IMG/VR virus record: IMGVR_UViG_3300043811_000231
Coordinates: 1 to 60,527 of that record
DNA length: 60,527 nt
Source of the DNA: a virus
Reading direction: 5' to 3' (one strand)
A program made the position numbers and the translations under genes. Below are positions 46,538 through 56,209 of the stretch, one piece after another (the first letter of the stretch is position 1; every line of letters starts with the position of its first letter). The notes under the pieces were generated by a model that saw nothing but the letters and a program-made list of their open reading frames with translations, had not been told where the DNA came from and ran no database searches.

Positions 46538-47608
46538 ATGAAAACCAAACTCTTCAGCTTCCTCAGTCTCTTCGTGGCCCTCACTTTTGGCCTCTTTTCT
46601 CCCACTTATGCTGCCGTCACAACCGGCATCACCCAGCCGATTTCGGTGCCGTACAACAACCCCACGCTTACCACGTTCACCATCCCGGCTGTCAATCCGA
46701 ACAACTACCTACTCCGCGGAGACGGCTCTCTGGTATCCGGTTCGGATCTTGCCGCCGTAATTTCCGGCGGTGGGAGTGGCGTTACCGGCTCCGGGTTGGC
46801 AGTTTTTCAAACGGCCCCCACGATCATCACACCTGTAATTTCCACAGGTTTGACGGCATCCGGTTCAGCTGCGAATGATTTTTCGGCTTCCACCGGTGCC
46901 TTTAAAGCATCGTCTGGAGCAACTACGTTGCCCAATCTCACGAGCAACGGCCTTGTTACCACCAGCGGAGGCACCGGTCTATTGTCTGTGACGGCCACGA
47001 CGGGCTCAGGAAGCGCCGTTTTGGCCACAAGCCCTACGTTGGTAACTCCGACCCTCGGAGCCGCATCGGCCACCAGCATCGCCGTCAACGGCGGCATTGC
47101 ACAGCATCTCGTGATCAACACGTCCACGTCGGGCCAGACGCCCGCAGCCACCACCAGGACGTACATTACAGGCTCGGCAATCGCCATCCCGGCGACCGGT
47201 CTTCAAGTCGGCACCGTGCTCCATTGGCATTTCGACATGACGAAAACTGCTGCCGGGTCTGCTTCCAGTACGATCGACATCGCCTTTGGAACCGCCGGCA
47301 CCACGGCTGACACGGCGCAAGTTTCCTTCACCAAACCCGCCGGCACGGCCGCATCCGACGAAGCGTTTTGCGAAGTCGAGTGTGTCATCAAGACCATCAA
47401 TGCTTCGACCGGCGTGGCCATTGGTGAATTCACCATGGGCCATAATTTATCAGCCACCGGTCACGCCACTATTCCTTTCGTGGCGGTGAACACCACTTCA
47501 GGCTCGTTCAACACGGTTTCGCCAACCTTTGTTGGCCTGTGTATCACGACCGGCGCCTCCGACGCCATCACGATCAACCAGGTCAGTTCGTACGCGCTGA
47601 ATATGTAA
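46538..47608 (+). CDS. Exported fibre-like protein with a signal peptide
   Basis: 356 residues from the ATG at 46538, chosen because it gives a clear Sec signal peptide (MKTKLFSFLSLFVAL...TYA, cleavage after residue ~25) and lies after the terminator; the open frame upstream is not coding. The mature N-terminus (ITQPISVPYNNPTLTTFTIP) and the repeat-like GLTASGSAANDFSASTGAF, also found in the 766-residue fibre, are tail-fibre-type. The C-terminal ~150 residues form a beta domain. It probably binds a surface or acts as a secreted decoy. Confidence 0.8.
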   Translation: MKTKLFSFLSLFVALTFGLFSPTYAAVTTGITQPISVPYNNPTLTTFTIPAVNPNNYLLRGDGSLVSGSDLAAVISGGGSGVTGSGLAVFQTAPTIITPVISTGLTASGSAANDFSASTGAFKASSGATTLPNLTSNGLVTTSGGTGLLSVTATTGSGSAVLATSPTLVTPTLGAASATSIAVNGGIAQHLVINTSTSGQTPAATTRTYITGSAIAIPATGLQVGTVLHWHFDMTKTAAGSASSTIDIAFGTAGTTADTAQVSFTKPAGTAASDEAFCEVECVIKTINASTGVAIGEFTMGHNLSATGHATIPFVAVNTTSGSFNTVSPTFVGLCITTGASDAITINQVSSYALNM

Positions 47609-47640
47609 TTTGGGGTCAGTTGTTCTTTACATCGCATGGA

Positions 47641-47674
47641 CTAAAAGTCCGGGTTAAAAGCCCGGACTTTTTAG
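47641..47674. terminator. Bidirectional terminator where the two arms meet
   Basis: CTAAAAGTCCGGG (47641-47653) pairs with CCCGGACTTTTTAG (47661-47674), one bulge, loop TTAAAAG. T-runs on both sides serve both strands; the right arm overlaps the stop codon of the 1716-residue gene. It separates the convergent early and late arms. Confidence 0.9.
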
Positions 47675-50600
47675 TGCGCGTAGAGCAACGTCCTGACCTG
47701 CGGCACCAAGGCACGACGCTCAGAAATCGCCTGCTGGTAAAGCTGCTGCTGGCTCGAATCAAGAGTGCGTTTGAAAGCAACTTCTCGTGCCACACTGCCG
47801 GTGAAGGGCGACTTTGACGCGGCGTCCTTCAAAAAATACTGCATGATTTCGCGTTTGGCAATCGCCTGCTTTGTGGCGTCAGTGATATTTCCCGGGATCT
47901 GCTCTGCCTTGGCTTGAATCAACTGTTGCAGCGTATCCTTGGCTTTCTCCACATCGTTTTCGCGCAGTGCCGTCGTCAAGGCGCTGTACTGGCTAGGTTG
48001 ATCGAAACCACCGCCTCCGCGGGCAATCCCAAGGGATTCGGTATAACGGCCTGCAGCCGCCCTGATCTGTTGTTCCGGAGATTGCACGGCCGCTTCCTTG
48101 ACGCCCACGGCGTTCTCCAACGGCCGAGCGGCGCCTTTGAGCAAAGCTTCCCCCACGTCTCCAAAATTTCCATTTTTTAAATCGGTCATGACCCCTGGGC
48201 CGCTTTTGTCCTGAGTAACCCCCTGAATCGCATTTCCGACCAAAGGATTGAGCTGTTTGACGGCCGCAATCGCGTTCTGGGCGAGCTGGCTGCCCCCCGG
48301 GCCTGCCGGAGATGCCTGCTTGTAGAACGACGCATTGTAACCGGTACCGAGTGTCACGCCGGCATTGACCAACGGCCCGGCATAAGGATGAAGAAACCCG
48401 CCAATGATGTCCTGGCCGGCATTGTCGATAATCTTGCCCGAACTCTCGCCGCGCATCAGCCCGGAAGCCACCGCGTTCGCCCCCGTCAGACGCATTCCGC
48501 GCCGCACGCCGGTCCATTGTTGCGGATCAACGATGATCGCTTTGCCGTTGGCTGCGGTCTTGCCGGTATCGATGGCTCCCAACGGTACTCCAGTGCGCCC
48601 GAATGGCTTTCCGTTGATTGCGTAGTTGATTGCCATCGGCACTGCAAAAAGACCGGTCACAAGTGTCCCAAGTTCAGCTGCACGCATTTTGATAGCGGCA
48701 CTGGTTGACGCGGCCGTGACGCCAGGACTGCCGGTGACGCGGCGAAGCGCCTGCCGGTTGAAACTCTGGCCTGCCACCACAAAGGGAGAAACGCCCCAAT
48801 CCTTAAGACGTGCGGAGATTTGCCCCTGGAGCCGTGGGTTATACTGGCCGACCTGGTTGATAAATTCACGGCGCGCGGCTTCCGAATCCTTGGCCCAGCC
48901 GCGGGCCACCATGTTGTCGTACATGTCGTTTCTCACCAAACGTGCGGCCTTGTCCACCAAATGGATCAAGCGGCCCGTTGCCGACGTGCTTTCGAACGGC
49001 GCGCGTCCGGCGCCCGTCTGCGCCAATTTTGCAATGTCAGCGCGAACCTCGGCCGAATCAGCCACAACGCTTGCGGCGCGAGAGGAAATTCGAGTAAGCG
49101 CGTCCACGATGTTCACGCCGGGGAGCCGGCGCGCCAAATCGCTGACCACGGATTTTCCGCCGGGAGAGCCGGCAATCGACGTGATCAGGTTCATGACATG
49201 GAACACGGCATTGACCGGCCCCTTCAGCTGGATTTTATTCAGCACGTTCGAAATATGCGAAAGGGCGCCCGACTTGAATGTTTCGTCAAGATTCATCGCG
49301 CGCGTCACCTCCGGGTATACGCGCGGGTCCACGTACATGTTACGAATCAGCGTGCGGCCGGAACCACCGGGCAGTCCCTTTCGCTCGATTTGGATTTTGC
49401 GCGGCGTGCGTCCGTTGATTTCCGGAGGCTTTTCACCGGGCGGCACTACGGCGAGTCCGTCTTTCTGGAGTTGATCGTACATTTGGCGTTTCGCCGTCTC
49501 TTCAAAATTGCCCGTGATCATGCGCCGGGCGATTTTATTGTAGTCGGTTTCGTAGTTATCGGCCGTGCCGTACGCCTGCTTGGTGAAGGCTGATCCTTTT
49601 TTTAATGGCGCCGTGAGATCGCCCTTGCGGGTACCGGTGCCTTTCGGTCCCGAAATCGGTTCACCGGCTTCATCTTTGGGTTCGAGATTGACGAAGGCGC
49701 CGGTGTCGAGCCCGGGCTGCGCCACAGTGCCACCAAGGTCCGCGTGCTGCTTCTGTGCGATGGGTTGAACAATGTCTTTGTGCCGCTGAATCGCCTCCTG
49801 AATTTCCGGATCCTTCATGGCCGCGTCCAACTCGGCCTTGGTTTTGAACGGGGAGTCTTCCTTGCCGACGATTGACGTGACATTTTGGGCGTGCTGAAAA
49901 AATTCCTGAAAAGTTTCTTTGTCGCCGGCTGCAGCCGCTTTTCCAGCCTCACGAAGAAGTCCGGTTTTGATCGCTTGGAGACGGTCTTCCACTAAGACCG
50001 CGCCAAGCTTTTTGGCGAAGTCTTCGTCGTGAATGTGATCGCCGAGCACAACGCCGGCATGGGCGGCTGCGATTTCCGGACCTGCTTGTGCGGCCGAAGC
50101 ATAGCGCACAAGGGCGTTGCCGCTATCTTCCGAAAGGGCACTCGTACGCGGCGCGGATTCGCCGGCAATCTTTTTCAACATCCCACGAATTCCGGGCGAG
50201 TTATCCGTCAAAATTCCAGACTGCGCCGCTTCAGTTCGCGTGGCGGATCCCGGTGCCTGTGTGCTATCTTCAATCTGCTTTTGACCGCTACCGTTTCGAT
50301 AATCCGCCACGAAATCCTGAATGTCATCAGGCGTTGCCGTGCCCGCGGCCGTCCCCTCGCCGTGTAGCTCGCGCGCCGCACGAAATAGATTTTCAAGATG
50401 GGGTTGTACCGATTCACCGAACCGATCCATCATCTCCTTCGACCAATCCGTAAATTTGGTGATGCCGCGTTCGAGGGTAGCGGCTCCCTTCACAACGTAA
50501 GCTGCAAAAATCTGAGGGTCTATTGTATTCGTGGCACCCGTCCCAAACCCACGTTCCTTGATCACAGAATCCGCCCATTTTTCAGCGGCCGAGCCGGCGA

Positions 50601-52821
50601 TCAGCCCACGAGACGAAGGATTCGTCGGAGTGGTTTCTGGAACTGGAGTCGCCGTGCCAATACCTTCGGACGGGGGTGTTTTGCTTGGGGGCGTTAGAAT
50701 AATTTTACCGTCTTCTGCGGTTGTTCGCGTCCATCCTGCTTTTTCCAACTGCGGCATCACATTGTCTTTCAATCGAAGAGCCCCTGCGCCGCCGTTTTTA
50801 TATTTTAAATACTTCGGATCTATTGTGACTTTTTTAACTGCCTGTTGATACTGTTGCTGAGTGTTTGAGCGTGCCAAAAATTCTCCGTCTGTGCCTTGAG
50901 AATGGAGTAATTGGTCTGCGGGCTTTCGATAAGATGGATCTGCTTTTAAACTCGGATCGAACTCAATCATGACGCCTTTGTTAGCGCCTTGACCAATAGC
51001 CATTTCCGGCGAACCTGCCATATACAATCCAAGATGCCGAATTTCCGAATCACTTGTACCCGGATCAATGAACGACATTGCTGAATCCGGATCCATTTCT
51101 CTAAAAAAAGACTGTGGCCTACCGCCCGCATTCGCTGGTGGGTTGTTAACTGCGTTTTGAACCTGCTCTAGTGTGTACTGGCCTTGTGGAAGATGGTCCG
51201 GTACGTCCGGAAGATCGACCCCGCGACTGCGGAGGGTATTGAGATTGGTCGATCCGCCGGTCCCGTCCTCGCGCAACACGTCGATCTGGGTGTACCCAGG
51301 ACTCGTGATGCTTGGCATCGATGGATGTGTTTGCGGCCGTTGGACCGTGTACACGTACTTGTCGTCAGGCCGCGGGGCATCCTCGACGGATGGGTAAACC
51401 GGTGCCTCGGGAGCAAAGGCTGTGCTCGTGGACGGCGTGCCGCCTTCTGCCGTTGCTGCGGCCGTAATCGGTGTGGTTTCATCGATTCGACCGCCGGCGT
51501 CATATAACGCCAGTTTGGCCGGCTCGGGCTGCGGCGCGTCGTGGGGTTGGACTTCGGTGTTTGGGTCAAACGTTACCGACTTGTCTTCTGGGTTGAGCCC
51601 CAACGTGGCCGTGGCAGGCTGTTCCTGCGCCCCGCGCACCTCGGGCTGCCCGGGCATGAGCTGCTTTAGCTGCTGCGTCACAGTGGCTGGGTCTTGGCCT
51701 GTTTTTGCAGCAATGACGGGAACTGCCTCGGCAGGCGTTTTTCCATCCAAATCAGCGCCACTGACGCCTTTGAAAGCTTTGATGATCTGCCCAGCTAATT
51801 CACCGCCGGCATGCAACACAACGCCGCTCACGAACGCGCCGCCGATGCGTTCAGCTGCCGCTCCAACGCCTGTTTGGTCAGGTTGGTTTGCCTGTTGAGC
51901 AAGACTTTGACGAATCGGTTCAAGAGCGGTTTGCTGAACGGCAACATTTTTCCCAGCATTCAAAAGCCTACCCGTCAAACTTGCTCCTTTTTCAAGTTCT
52001 CCACCTACCGGTATAAAATTTGTCGGGTCTGTAAGATTGCCGCCAATTTCCCCAGCGACAGAAAGTGCCTTTTCGCCAACTCCTGTCGCGGGAGGCAAGT
52101 CCTGGTAGGACTGCTGCTCTCCGGATTGTTTGGCCTGCGCTACTGCGACTTGGTCTTGTGCGGAACGAAGGGCTGCGAGATTTTCCGGAGTGGAAAATTG
52201 ACGTACCCGCGCTTGCGCCTTGGTCAAAGCAGCGTTGAGCCGGTCGTCAGTATACCCTGCGAAGGGTTTGTCGAGATCGCTGTCCGGATTAATCGAGGCC
52301 GTCAACGCGCCCTGAAGTCCGCCACCGCCCTGCGCCCGGGCGGCTTTTTCATCCTGAATCTGTTTTAACAAATCCTGCGCCTCCAAAAGCTGCTGCGGAG
52401 CTGTGGGCGCACCGTACCCGGACGGGTTCGAAACGATTTCCTTCACTTTGGGCATTTCCGAAGCTGCCACCATCTCACCGGGGATGGTGGACTCGACGGC
52501 GTGCATAAAATGCAGCCCGTACCGTTCGATCGGTGTAACCGGAGTGTCGAAATCGAATTTGGCATACCCTTGGTTGAAAGCAGCGACGCGCGCCTGCTTT
52601 TCATCGTTGGTCAAACCCGCATCGTTGAGCGTGCTGGTGATGTACGGATGCTCAGGAGCAACGGGGGCGCTCGGATCGAATGTTGGCGTTTTGGCGACCG
52701 GTTGGGACGGCGCGCGCGCCGGCGGGACGTCAGGCTCGACCGGGGCATTAGGATCAAAGGCACCGGCCGGAGGCGCCGGGGCGTCAAGTACCGTCACAGG
52801 GCCGTTTGGATCGAAAGGCAT
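47671..52821 (-). CDS. Giant internal virion (polyvalent) protein, T7 gp16-like position
   Basis: 1716 residues, the largest gene. The N-terminus has three FDPxxPV motifs (F3, ~22, ~48). Residues ~575-680 resemble an ADP-ribosyltransferase-like fold (DPDSAMSFIDPGTSDSEIRH, GLYMAGSPEMAIGQGANKG, MIEFDPSLKADPSYRKP). Residues ~770-830 (AAYVVKGAATLERGITKFTD) and the long helical C-terminus (LKDWGVSPFVVAGQSFNRQ) are typical of large polyvalent ejection proteins. It is last of three internal-virion genes and likely crosses the envelope with the DNA. No lysozyme motif is visible. Confidence 0.75.
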   Translation of the reverse strand: MPFDPNGPVTVLDAPAPPAGAFDPNAPVEPDVPPARAPSQPVAKTPTFDPSAPVAPEHPYITSTLNDAGLTNDEKQARVAAFNQGYAKFDFDTPVTPIERYGLHFMHAVESTIPGEMVAASEMPKVKEIVSNPSGYGAPTAPQQLLEAQDLLKQIQDEKAARAQGGGGLQGALTASINPDSDLDKPFAGYTDDRLNAALTKAQARVRQFSTPENLAALRSAQDQVAVAQAKQSGEQQSYQDLPPATGVGEKALSVAGEIGGNLTDPTNFIPVGGELEKGASLTGRLLNAGKNVAVQQTALEPIRQSLAQQANQPDQTGVGAAAERIGGAFVSGVVLHAGGELAGQIIKAFKGVSGADLDGKTPAEAVPVIAAKTGQDPATVTQQLKQLMPGQPEVRGAQEQPATATLGLNPEDKSVTFDPNTEVQPHDAPQPEPAKLALYDAGGRIDETTPITAAATAEGGTPSTSTAFAPEAPVYPSVEDAPRPDDKYVYTVQRPQTHPSMPSITSPGYTQIDVLREDGTGGSTNLNTLRSRGVDLPDVPDHLPQGQYTLEQVQNAVNNPPANAGGRPQSFFREMDPDSAMSFIDPGTSDSEIRHLGLYMAGSPEMAIGQGANKGVMIEFDPSLKADPSYRKPADQLLHSQGTDGEFLARSNTQQQYQQAVKKVTIDPKYLKYKNGGAGALRLKDNVMPQLEKAGWTRTTAEDGKIILTPPSKTPPSEGIGTATPVPETTPTNPSSRGLIAGSAAEKWADSVIKERGFGTGATNTIDPQIFAAYVVKGAATLERGITKFTDWSKEMMDRFGESVQPHLENLFRAARELHGEGTAAGTATPDDIQDFVADYRNGSGQKQIEDSTQAPGSATRTEAAQSGILTDNSPGIRGMLKKIAGESAPRTSALSEDSGNALVRYASAAQAGPEIAAAHAGVVLGDHIHDEDFAKKLGAVLVEDRLQAIKTGLLREAGKAAAAGDKETFQEFFQHAQNVTSIVGKEDSPFKTKAELDAAMKDPEIQEAIQRHKDIVQPIAQKQHADLGGTVAQPGLDTGAFVNLEPKDEAGEPISGPKGTGTRKGDLTAPLKKGSAFTKQAYGTADNYETDYNKIARRMITGNFEETAKRQMYDQLQKDGLAVVPPGEKPPEINGRTPRKIQIERKGLPGGSGRTLIRNMYVDPRVYPEVTRAMNLDETFKSGALSHISNVLNKIQLKGPVNAVFHVMNLITSIAGSPGGKSVVSDLARRLPGVNIVDALTRISSRAASVVADSAEVRADIAKLAQTGAGRAPFESTSATGRLIHLVDKAARLVRNDMYDNMVARGWAKDSEAARREFINQVGQYNPRLQGQISARLKDWGVSPFVVAGQSFNRQALRRVTGSPGVTAASTSAAIKMRAAELGTLVTGLFAVPMAINYAINGKPFGRTGVPLGAIDTGKTAANGKAIIVDPQQWTGVRRGMRLTGANAVASGLMRGESSGKIIDNAGQDIIGGFLHPYAGPLVNAGVTLGTGYNASFYKQASPAGPGGSQLAQNAIAAVKQLNPLVGNAIQGVTQDKSGPGVMTDLKNGNFGDVGEALLKGAARPLENAVGVKEAAVQSPEQQIRAAAGRYTESLGIARGGGGFDQPSQYSALTTALRENDVEKAKDTLQQLIQAKAEQIPGNITDATKQAIAKREIMQYFLKDAASKSPFTGSVAREVAFKRTLDSSQQQLYQQAISERRALVPQVRTLLYAH

Positions 52822-52860
52822 TAACGTACCTTCGACGAAAATCCGCCGTTCGACAACCTT

Positions 52861-54279
52861 TTACGTGCCCATGGCTGCGGGCAACGACGGGATTTGCCCG
52901 GCACTGGGCTGCACGGCTTCCGCCGGCTCGGCTGAAGTTGGGCCGGTTTTGTGGTACCGAACCCCATTCTGCATAAAATAACTGTCAACCGGCAAATCGC
53001 TGAACTTGCTGGCCTTTTTACCCGAAACTGCGGGGGTACCGCCGGCTGGCTGGGATGTTCCGCTGCGGCCACTGCGGATTGGAACCGGATTCGGATTTCC
53101 GACCGAGGGCGATGCCAAGGCATTCTCCCCGGCCTTTGGAGGGGTTCCCAACGGACCCACGCCCGCCGTAGGGGTGTCCTGGGGCGCCGTAAGCGCCGGC
53201 GCCTTTACCGGAAGAGCTCCTGAAGGGCCGCTGTCGCCCGTGCGAGACACATCCTTAACGTCGCCAGATGACGAAGTCACGGAAGACGGTTTGATCGCCG
53301 CGCTCGCGCCTGTGCCCGGCGCGGCCGGCGAGGTTTGCAGTGGCGTAGTAGGTGCCGGAGTCGCCGGAATGCCGAGTTTGGCCGCAAGCGGCCCGTACGC
53401 ATTGAGCCCGTACTTGTTGACGGCCGCGGGATCTTGAAGCAGCGCGGAAAGAGCGGCACGATCAGACGCACTTTCCGGGCCTTTCGTGCCCATGCCCAAA
53501 AACGAAGACTTGGGCTGGCCGGTTTGGGAATTGAAATACTCGTCCACGAGCTTCTGCTGCGCGGCGTCGTTGGCCGCTTTTTGATCGGCTGCATCCTGGT
53601 CTGACTGCCCCCCTTGAGGAGCGACCCGAATCGTCATGATGCCTGTATCGGGATCAACCTGCGGAATTCCGGGCTGACGCGTGATTTGGCCAGTAGCAGG
53701 ATCGACGTGTTCCACATAGGCGGCACGCGGGATTCCACGGCCGCGCTCGTATGTTTGCTGGCTGCCTACGGGCTGACCTGTCGTCTTGTCAATTTCACTA
53801 GTGGTGGTAATTTGGTTGCCGTATGGATCGAGAGTGCCGGGCTTGACAACGGTATTGTACGGCGCCGCTGCCGGATTGTCTTTATACGTTTCCGCCGCAA
53901 AGTAACCGCCGCGGGCCTGAGCTTCTCCCGCTTGAGACAACAGCAACTGACCCTCGTTTTTCAAGTTGTCCAACTGCTGGCCCAACAAAGCTTTTCTTTG
54001 AGGGTTGGTTTCTTGTTCGAAGGCGAGTTGAGTTTGAGCCATTCGATTTTTGAGATCCTGAGCCTGCTGCTGAAGCTGAATATTTTTCTGAGTGGCTGCA
54101 GACTCAGTTTCGGCCTGACTTGCTTGTGCCGCAGCCAAACGTTGCTGCACCGGAAACGCCTGGGCGCGCTGCGCCATTTCCTGACGAATCATATTCTGTT
54201 GAATCTGCGCCTGTGCAGCTTCCTGAATCTGATCGCCTGGCTGTTTGTACCCCTGCTCAGCTAAAGTTATGTAGGGCAT
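52861..54279 (-). CDS. Internal virion protein, T7 gp15-like position
   Basis: 472 residues. Residues ~10-130 are Gln/Ala-rich coiled coil (AQAQIQQNMIRQEMAQRAQA); the rest is Pro/Gly/Ser-rich with a short C-terminal domain (FSDLPVDSYFMQNGVRYH). Low complexity and position between the gp14-like and gp16-like genes suggest a DNA-ejection component. It starts 3 nt after the gp14-like stop. Confidence 0.65.
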   Translation of the reverse strand: MPYITLAEQGYKQPGDQIQEAAQAQIQQNMIRQEMAQRAQAFPVQQRLAAAQASQAETESAATQKNIQLQQQAQDLKNRMAQTQLAFEQETNPQRKALLGQQLDNLKNEGQLLLSQAGEAQARGGYFAAETYKDNPAAAPYNTVVKPGTLDPYGNQITTTSEIDKTTGQPVGSQQTYERGRGIPRAAYVEHVDPATGQITRQPGIPQVDPDTGIMTIRVAPQGGQSDQDAADQKAANDAAQQKLVDEYFNSQTGQPKSSFLGMGTKGPESASDRAALSALLQDPAAVNKYGLNAYGPLAAKLGIPATPAPTTPLQTSPAAPGTGASAAIKPSSVTSSSGDVKDVSRTGDSGPSGALPVKAPALTAPQDTPTAGVGPLGTPPKAGENALASPSVGNPNPVPIRSGRSGTSQPAGGTPAVSGKKASKFSDLPVDSYFMQNGVRYHKTGPTSAEPAEAVQPSAGQIPSLPAAMGT

Positions 54280-54282
54280 TTG

Positions 54283-55143
54283 TTATGCAATAAAATCAGT
54301 GGCTAGACTGTCAGAAGTCGGAGAGCTCCCCTCAACAGGAGTGTAGCCGCCGCCGCCTGCCGAAGGCCCGTTGATACTGTTGTACAAAGAATAAATTCCT
54401 TGTGCCGACTGAATACCTGTACCAATCGCGTTTCCAATATTTGGTTGTTGCACGTACGTCGGCTGCGGACTGTATGGATTGTTTCCGAGGAGCCCAGTCG
54501 TAATTTGAGCCTGTTGTTGATAAGGTGCGTAAAGTGCTTGGTTGACCTGCCCCAAATATGTCGAAGGCTGAGCAACCAAACTTTCGCCAAGTCCGACAGC
54601 CCCCTGCTGAAGCTGCCGTTCCTGCTGGTAATTTTGAGACAGGATTCCGGCACGTGTCTGTGCCGCCTGATTAGCCGTCGCCGCCGTGCCCGCCTGCTGT
54701 GCCTGCTGCATTGCGGTGGAAAAACCAAGACCGTTATTAGCGTAATTCGCCTGCGTTCTCGCGTTCTCGTTTTGGCCCTGGCTGATTATCGAATTATACG
54801 CCTGATTAGCGTAGTTATTGACGATTGGAGAAGTGAGATCGCCTCCCGCAAGTTCGTTGCTCGTGTACGCGTTTGCCGATCCCAACAAGGGATTGCTCGC
54901 CGCACTGTTTAATGAATTTGCGTATGCTTGGGACGCTGCGACTGCCTGCGGATTCACGGTGCCGTTGTTTAGCGCCCCGTAAATGTTGTTCATCGAGGTA
55001 ACGGCTCCCTCGTTGGGCGTGTTCATCTGCCCATAAGCATTATAAAACGTAGGCGGCAGTTGTTGCGGTTGTGACGCATTCATCGACCCGTACGCGGAAA
55101 GCCCACCCCCAACAACGGCTCCGATTGCTGCAATGTAGCCCAT
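54283..55143 (-). CDS. Internal virion protein, T7 gp14-like position
   Basis: 286 residues. The N-terminus AAIGAVVGGGLSAYGSMNA is a glycine-rich membrane-inserting helix as in gp14-type ejection proteins; the rest is Asn/Gln/Ala-rich and helical (NENARTQANYANNGLGFSTA). It probably inserts in the outer membrane on infection. First of the three-gene ejection set. Confidence 0.7.
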   Translation of the reverse strand: MGYIAAIGAVVGGGLSAYGSMNASQPQQLPPTFYNAYGQMNTPNEGAVTSMNNIYGALNNGTVNPQAVAASQAYANSLNSAASNPLLGSANAYTSNELAGGDLTSPIVNNYANQAYNSIISQGQNENARTQANYANNGLGFSTAMQQAQQAGTAATANQAAQTRAGILSQNYQQERQLQQGAVGLGESLVAQPSTYLGQVNQALYAPYQQQAQITTGLLGNNPYSPQPTYVQQPNIGNAIGTGIQSAQGIYSLYNSINGPSAGGGGYTPVEGSSPTSDSLATDFIA

Positions 55144-55145
55144 GG

Positions 55146-55658
55146 TTATGTTTTCGGATTACAAACGATGCGGTCCATCGCCTGATACCGGGCTTCATCA
55201 AATGGTTGATTCGGGCAGCAGAAATCCCAGGCTACACGAGCGCCTGCAGCTGTTCCAAGAGAATCGAAAGAAATCCGTTTCACAGTGCTAAAAAAGGCTT
55301 CCAGAGCTTGTAAACCTCTTTCTGTTTCGTCAAATGCTTTCTCAGCCCGTCCATCCAAAAATACCCCATAGTGCCTGCGATGGCTGTCCAGAGCGATTGA
55401 TTTATTACGTTCGATTACAAGTACAGGGCATTCACGGTACAATGCTGAGAACAAGACCCTTTTGACCAAAATCCCAGAATCGGAAATCCCCACATTTTGA
55501 TGGGGGAGATTTTTCACGTATTCCGCCATCGCCAAAAAATTCATGGAAAACCAAGTAATCGGCTCATGAAGACAAAGTGTAGCTCCCGAACTCAGAAACG
55601 CCGCCATCCACGTGGTTCGTGATCGAGGATAACCGGTAACAAGAAAATTACGCTTCAC
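55146..55658 (-). CDS. Sulfotransferase-like P-loop protein
   Basis: 170 residues from a GTG that overlaps the previous stop (GTGA). NFLVTGYPRSRTTWMAAFL (4-22) is the 5'-phosphosulfate P-loop of PAPS sulfotransferases; SSGATLCLHEP follows, and VLVIERNKSIALDSHRRHY (~96) fits the 3'-phosphate motif. It is shorter than cellular sulfotransferases and lacks a clear acceptor domain. Unusual between lysis-like and ejection genes; it could modify the virion or host surface. Confidence 0.75.
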   Translation of the reverse strand: MKRNFLVTGYPRSRTTWMAAFLSSGATLCLHEPITWFSMNFLAMAEYVKNLPHQNVGISDSGILVKRVLFSALYRECPVLVIERNKSIALDSHRRHYGVFLDGRAEKAFDETERGLQALEAFFSTVKRISFDSLGTAAGARVAWDFCCPNQPFDEARYQAMDRIVCNPKT

Positions 55659-56209
55659 AGTTCCTTTTGAGCCAAAGCCGCCCAAACCGGGAGACGCGCA
55701 CCGATAAGAATGACCGATGCCACTTTCGGAGGAATGCCTAAAATCAAGGCGGTGATAGCGGTAAACGCGCCTGGATTCGGGTGCAGTTTTTTCCCGCGCT
55801 GGTGCAGCAACTCTGTAACCGCCTTTATCTTCTCAGCGCTTTCGGGAAAAACTTGCAACGCTCTTGAAACGGATTCCCAGAGTGGATCCGGGCACTCTTT
55901 AAAAAACGAATTTCCCCAGCCTTGGACAATCTCATGGTTATCCAATGATTTTTCAACAGACTCTAAAAGCAAGTCCATCGGCTGACTAAGACGCCCGTAA
56001 ATAGCTTCAATTGGCGCATGTTTTCCTCCGAAAGTTAAAACTGCCGAAGCAACTGCCATCTCAAACGAACCAGAACCGCCCGCTGAATTTTTCAACGCAC
56101 AGGTGCTGGCATTTTCTCTGAAAGCCGACATCCGATGAGCTTGCTCAACTTCGAATACCAGAGCTTCTTCATTCTTCGTGAGTGGAAGATCTCTCCAAAA
56201 AACGATCAT
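55655..56209 (-). CDS. Degenerate citrate-synthase-like protein
   Basis: 184 residues. The order FEMAVASAVLTFGGKHAPIE, VQGWGNSFFKECPDPLW, ALQVFPESAEKIKAV, KKLHPNPGAFTAITALILG and ARLPVWAALAQKEL follows citrate synthase/citryl-CoA lyase C-terminal signatures (GGxHxPI, GxGHxxYK-DP, L-x-K-L-x-PN, LG-x-P, AR-x-x-W). The first His is kept, the GxGH His is Asn here, and the catalytic Asp after PN is missing, so it is probably inactive. Truncated to under half the usual length. Overlaps both neighbours by 4 nt. Confidence 0.6.
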   Translation of the reverse strand: MIVFWRDLPLTKNEEALVFEVEQAHRMSAFRENASTCALKNSAGGSGSFEMAVASAVLTFGGKHAPIEAIYGRLSQPMDLLLESVEKSLDNHEIVQGWGNSFFKECPDPLWESVSRALQVFPESAEKIKAVTELLHQRGKKLHPNPGAFTAITALILGIPPKVASVILIGARLPVWAALAQKEL

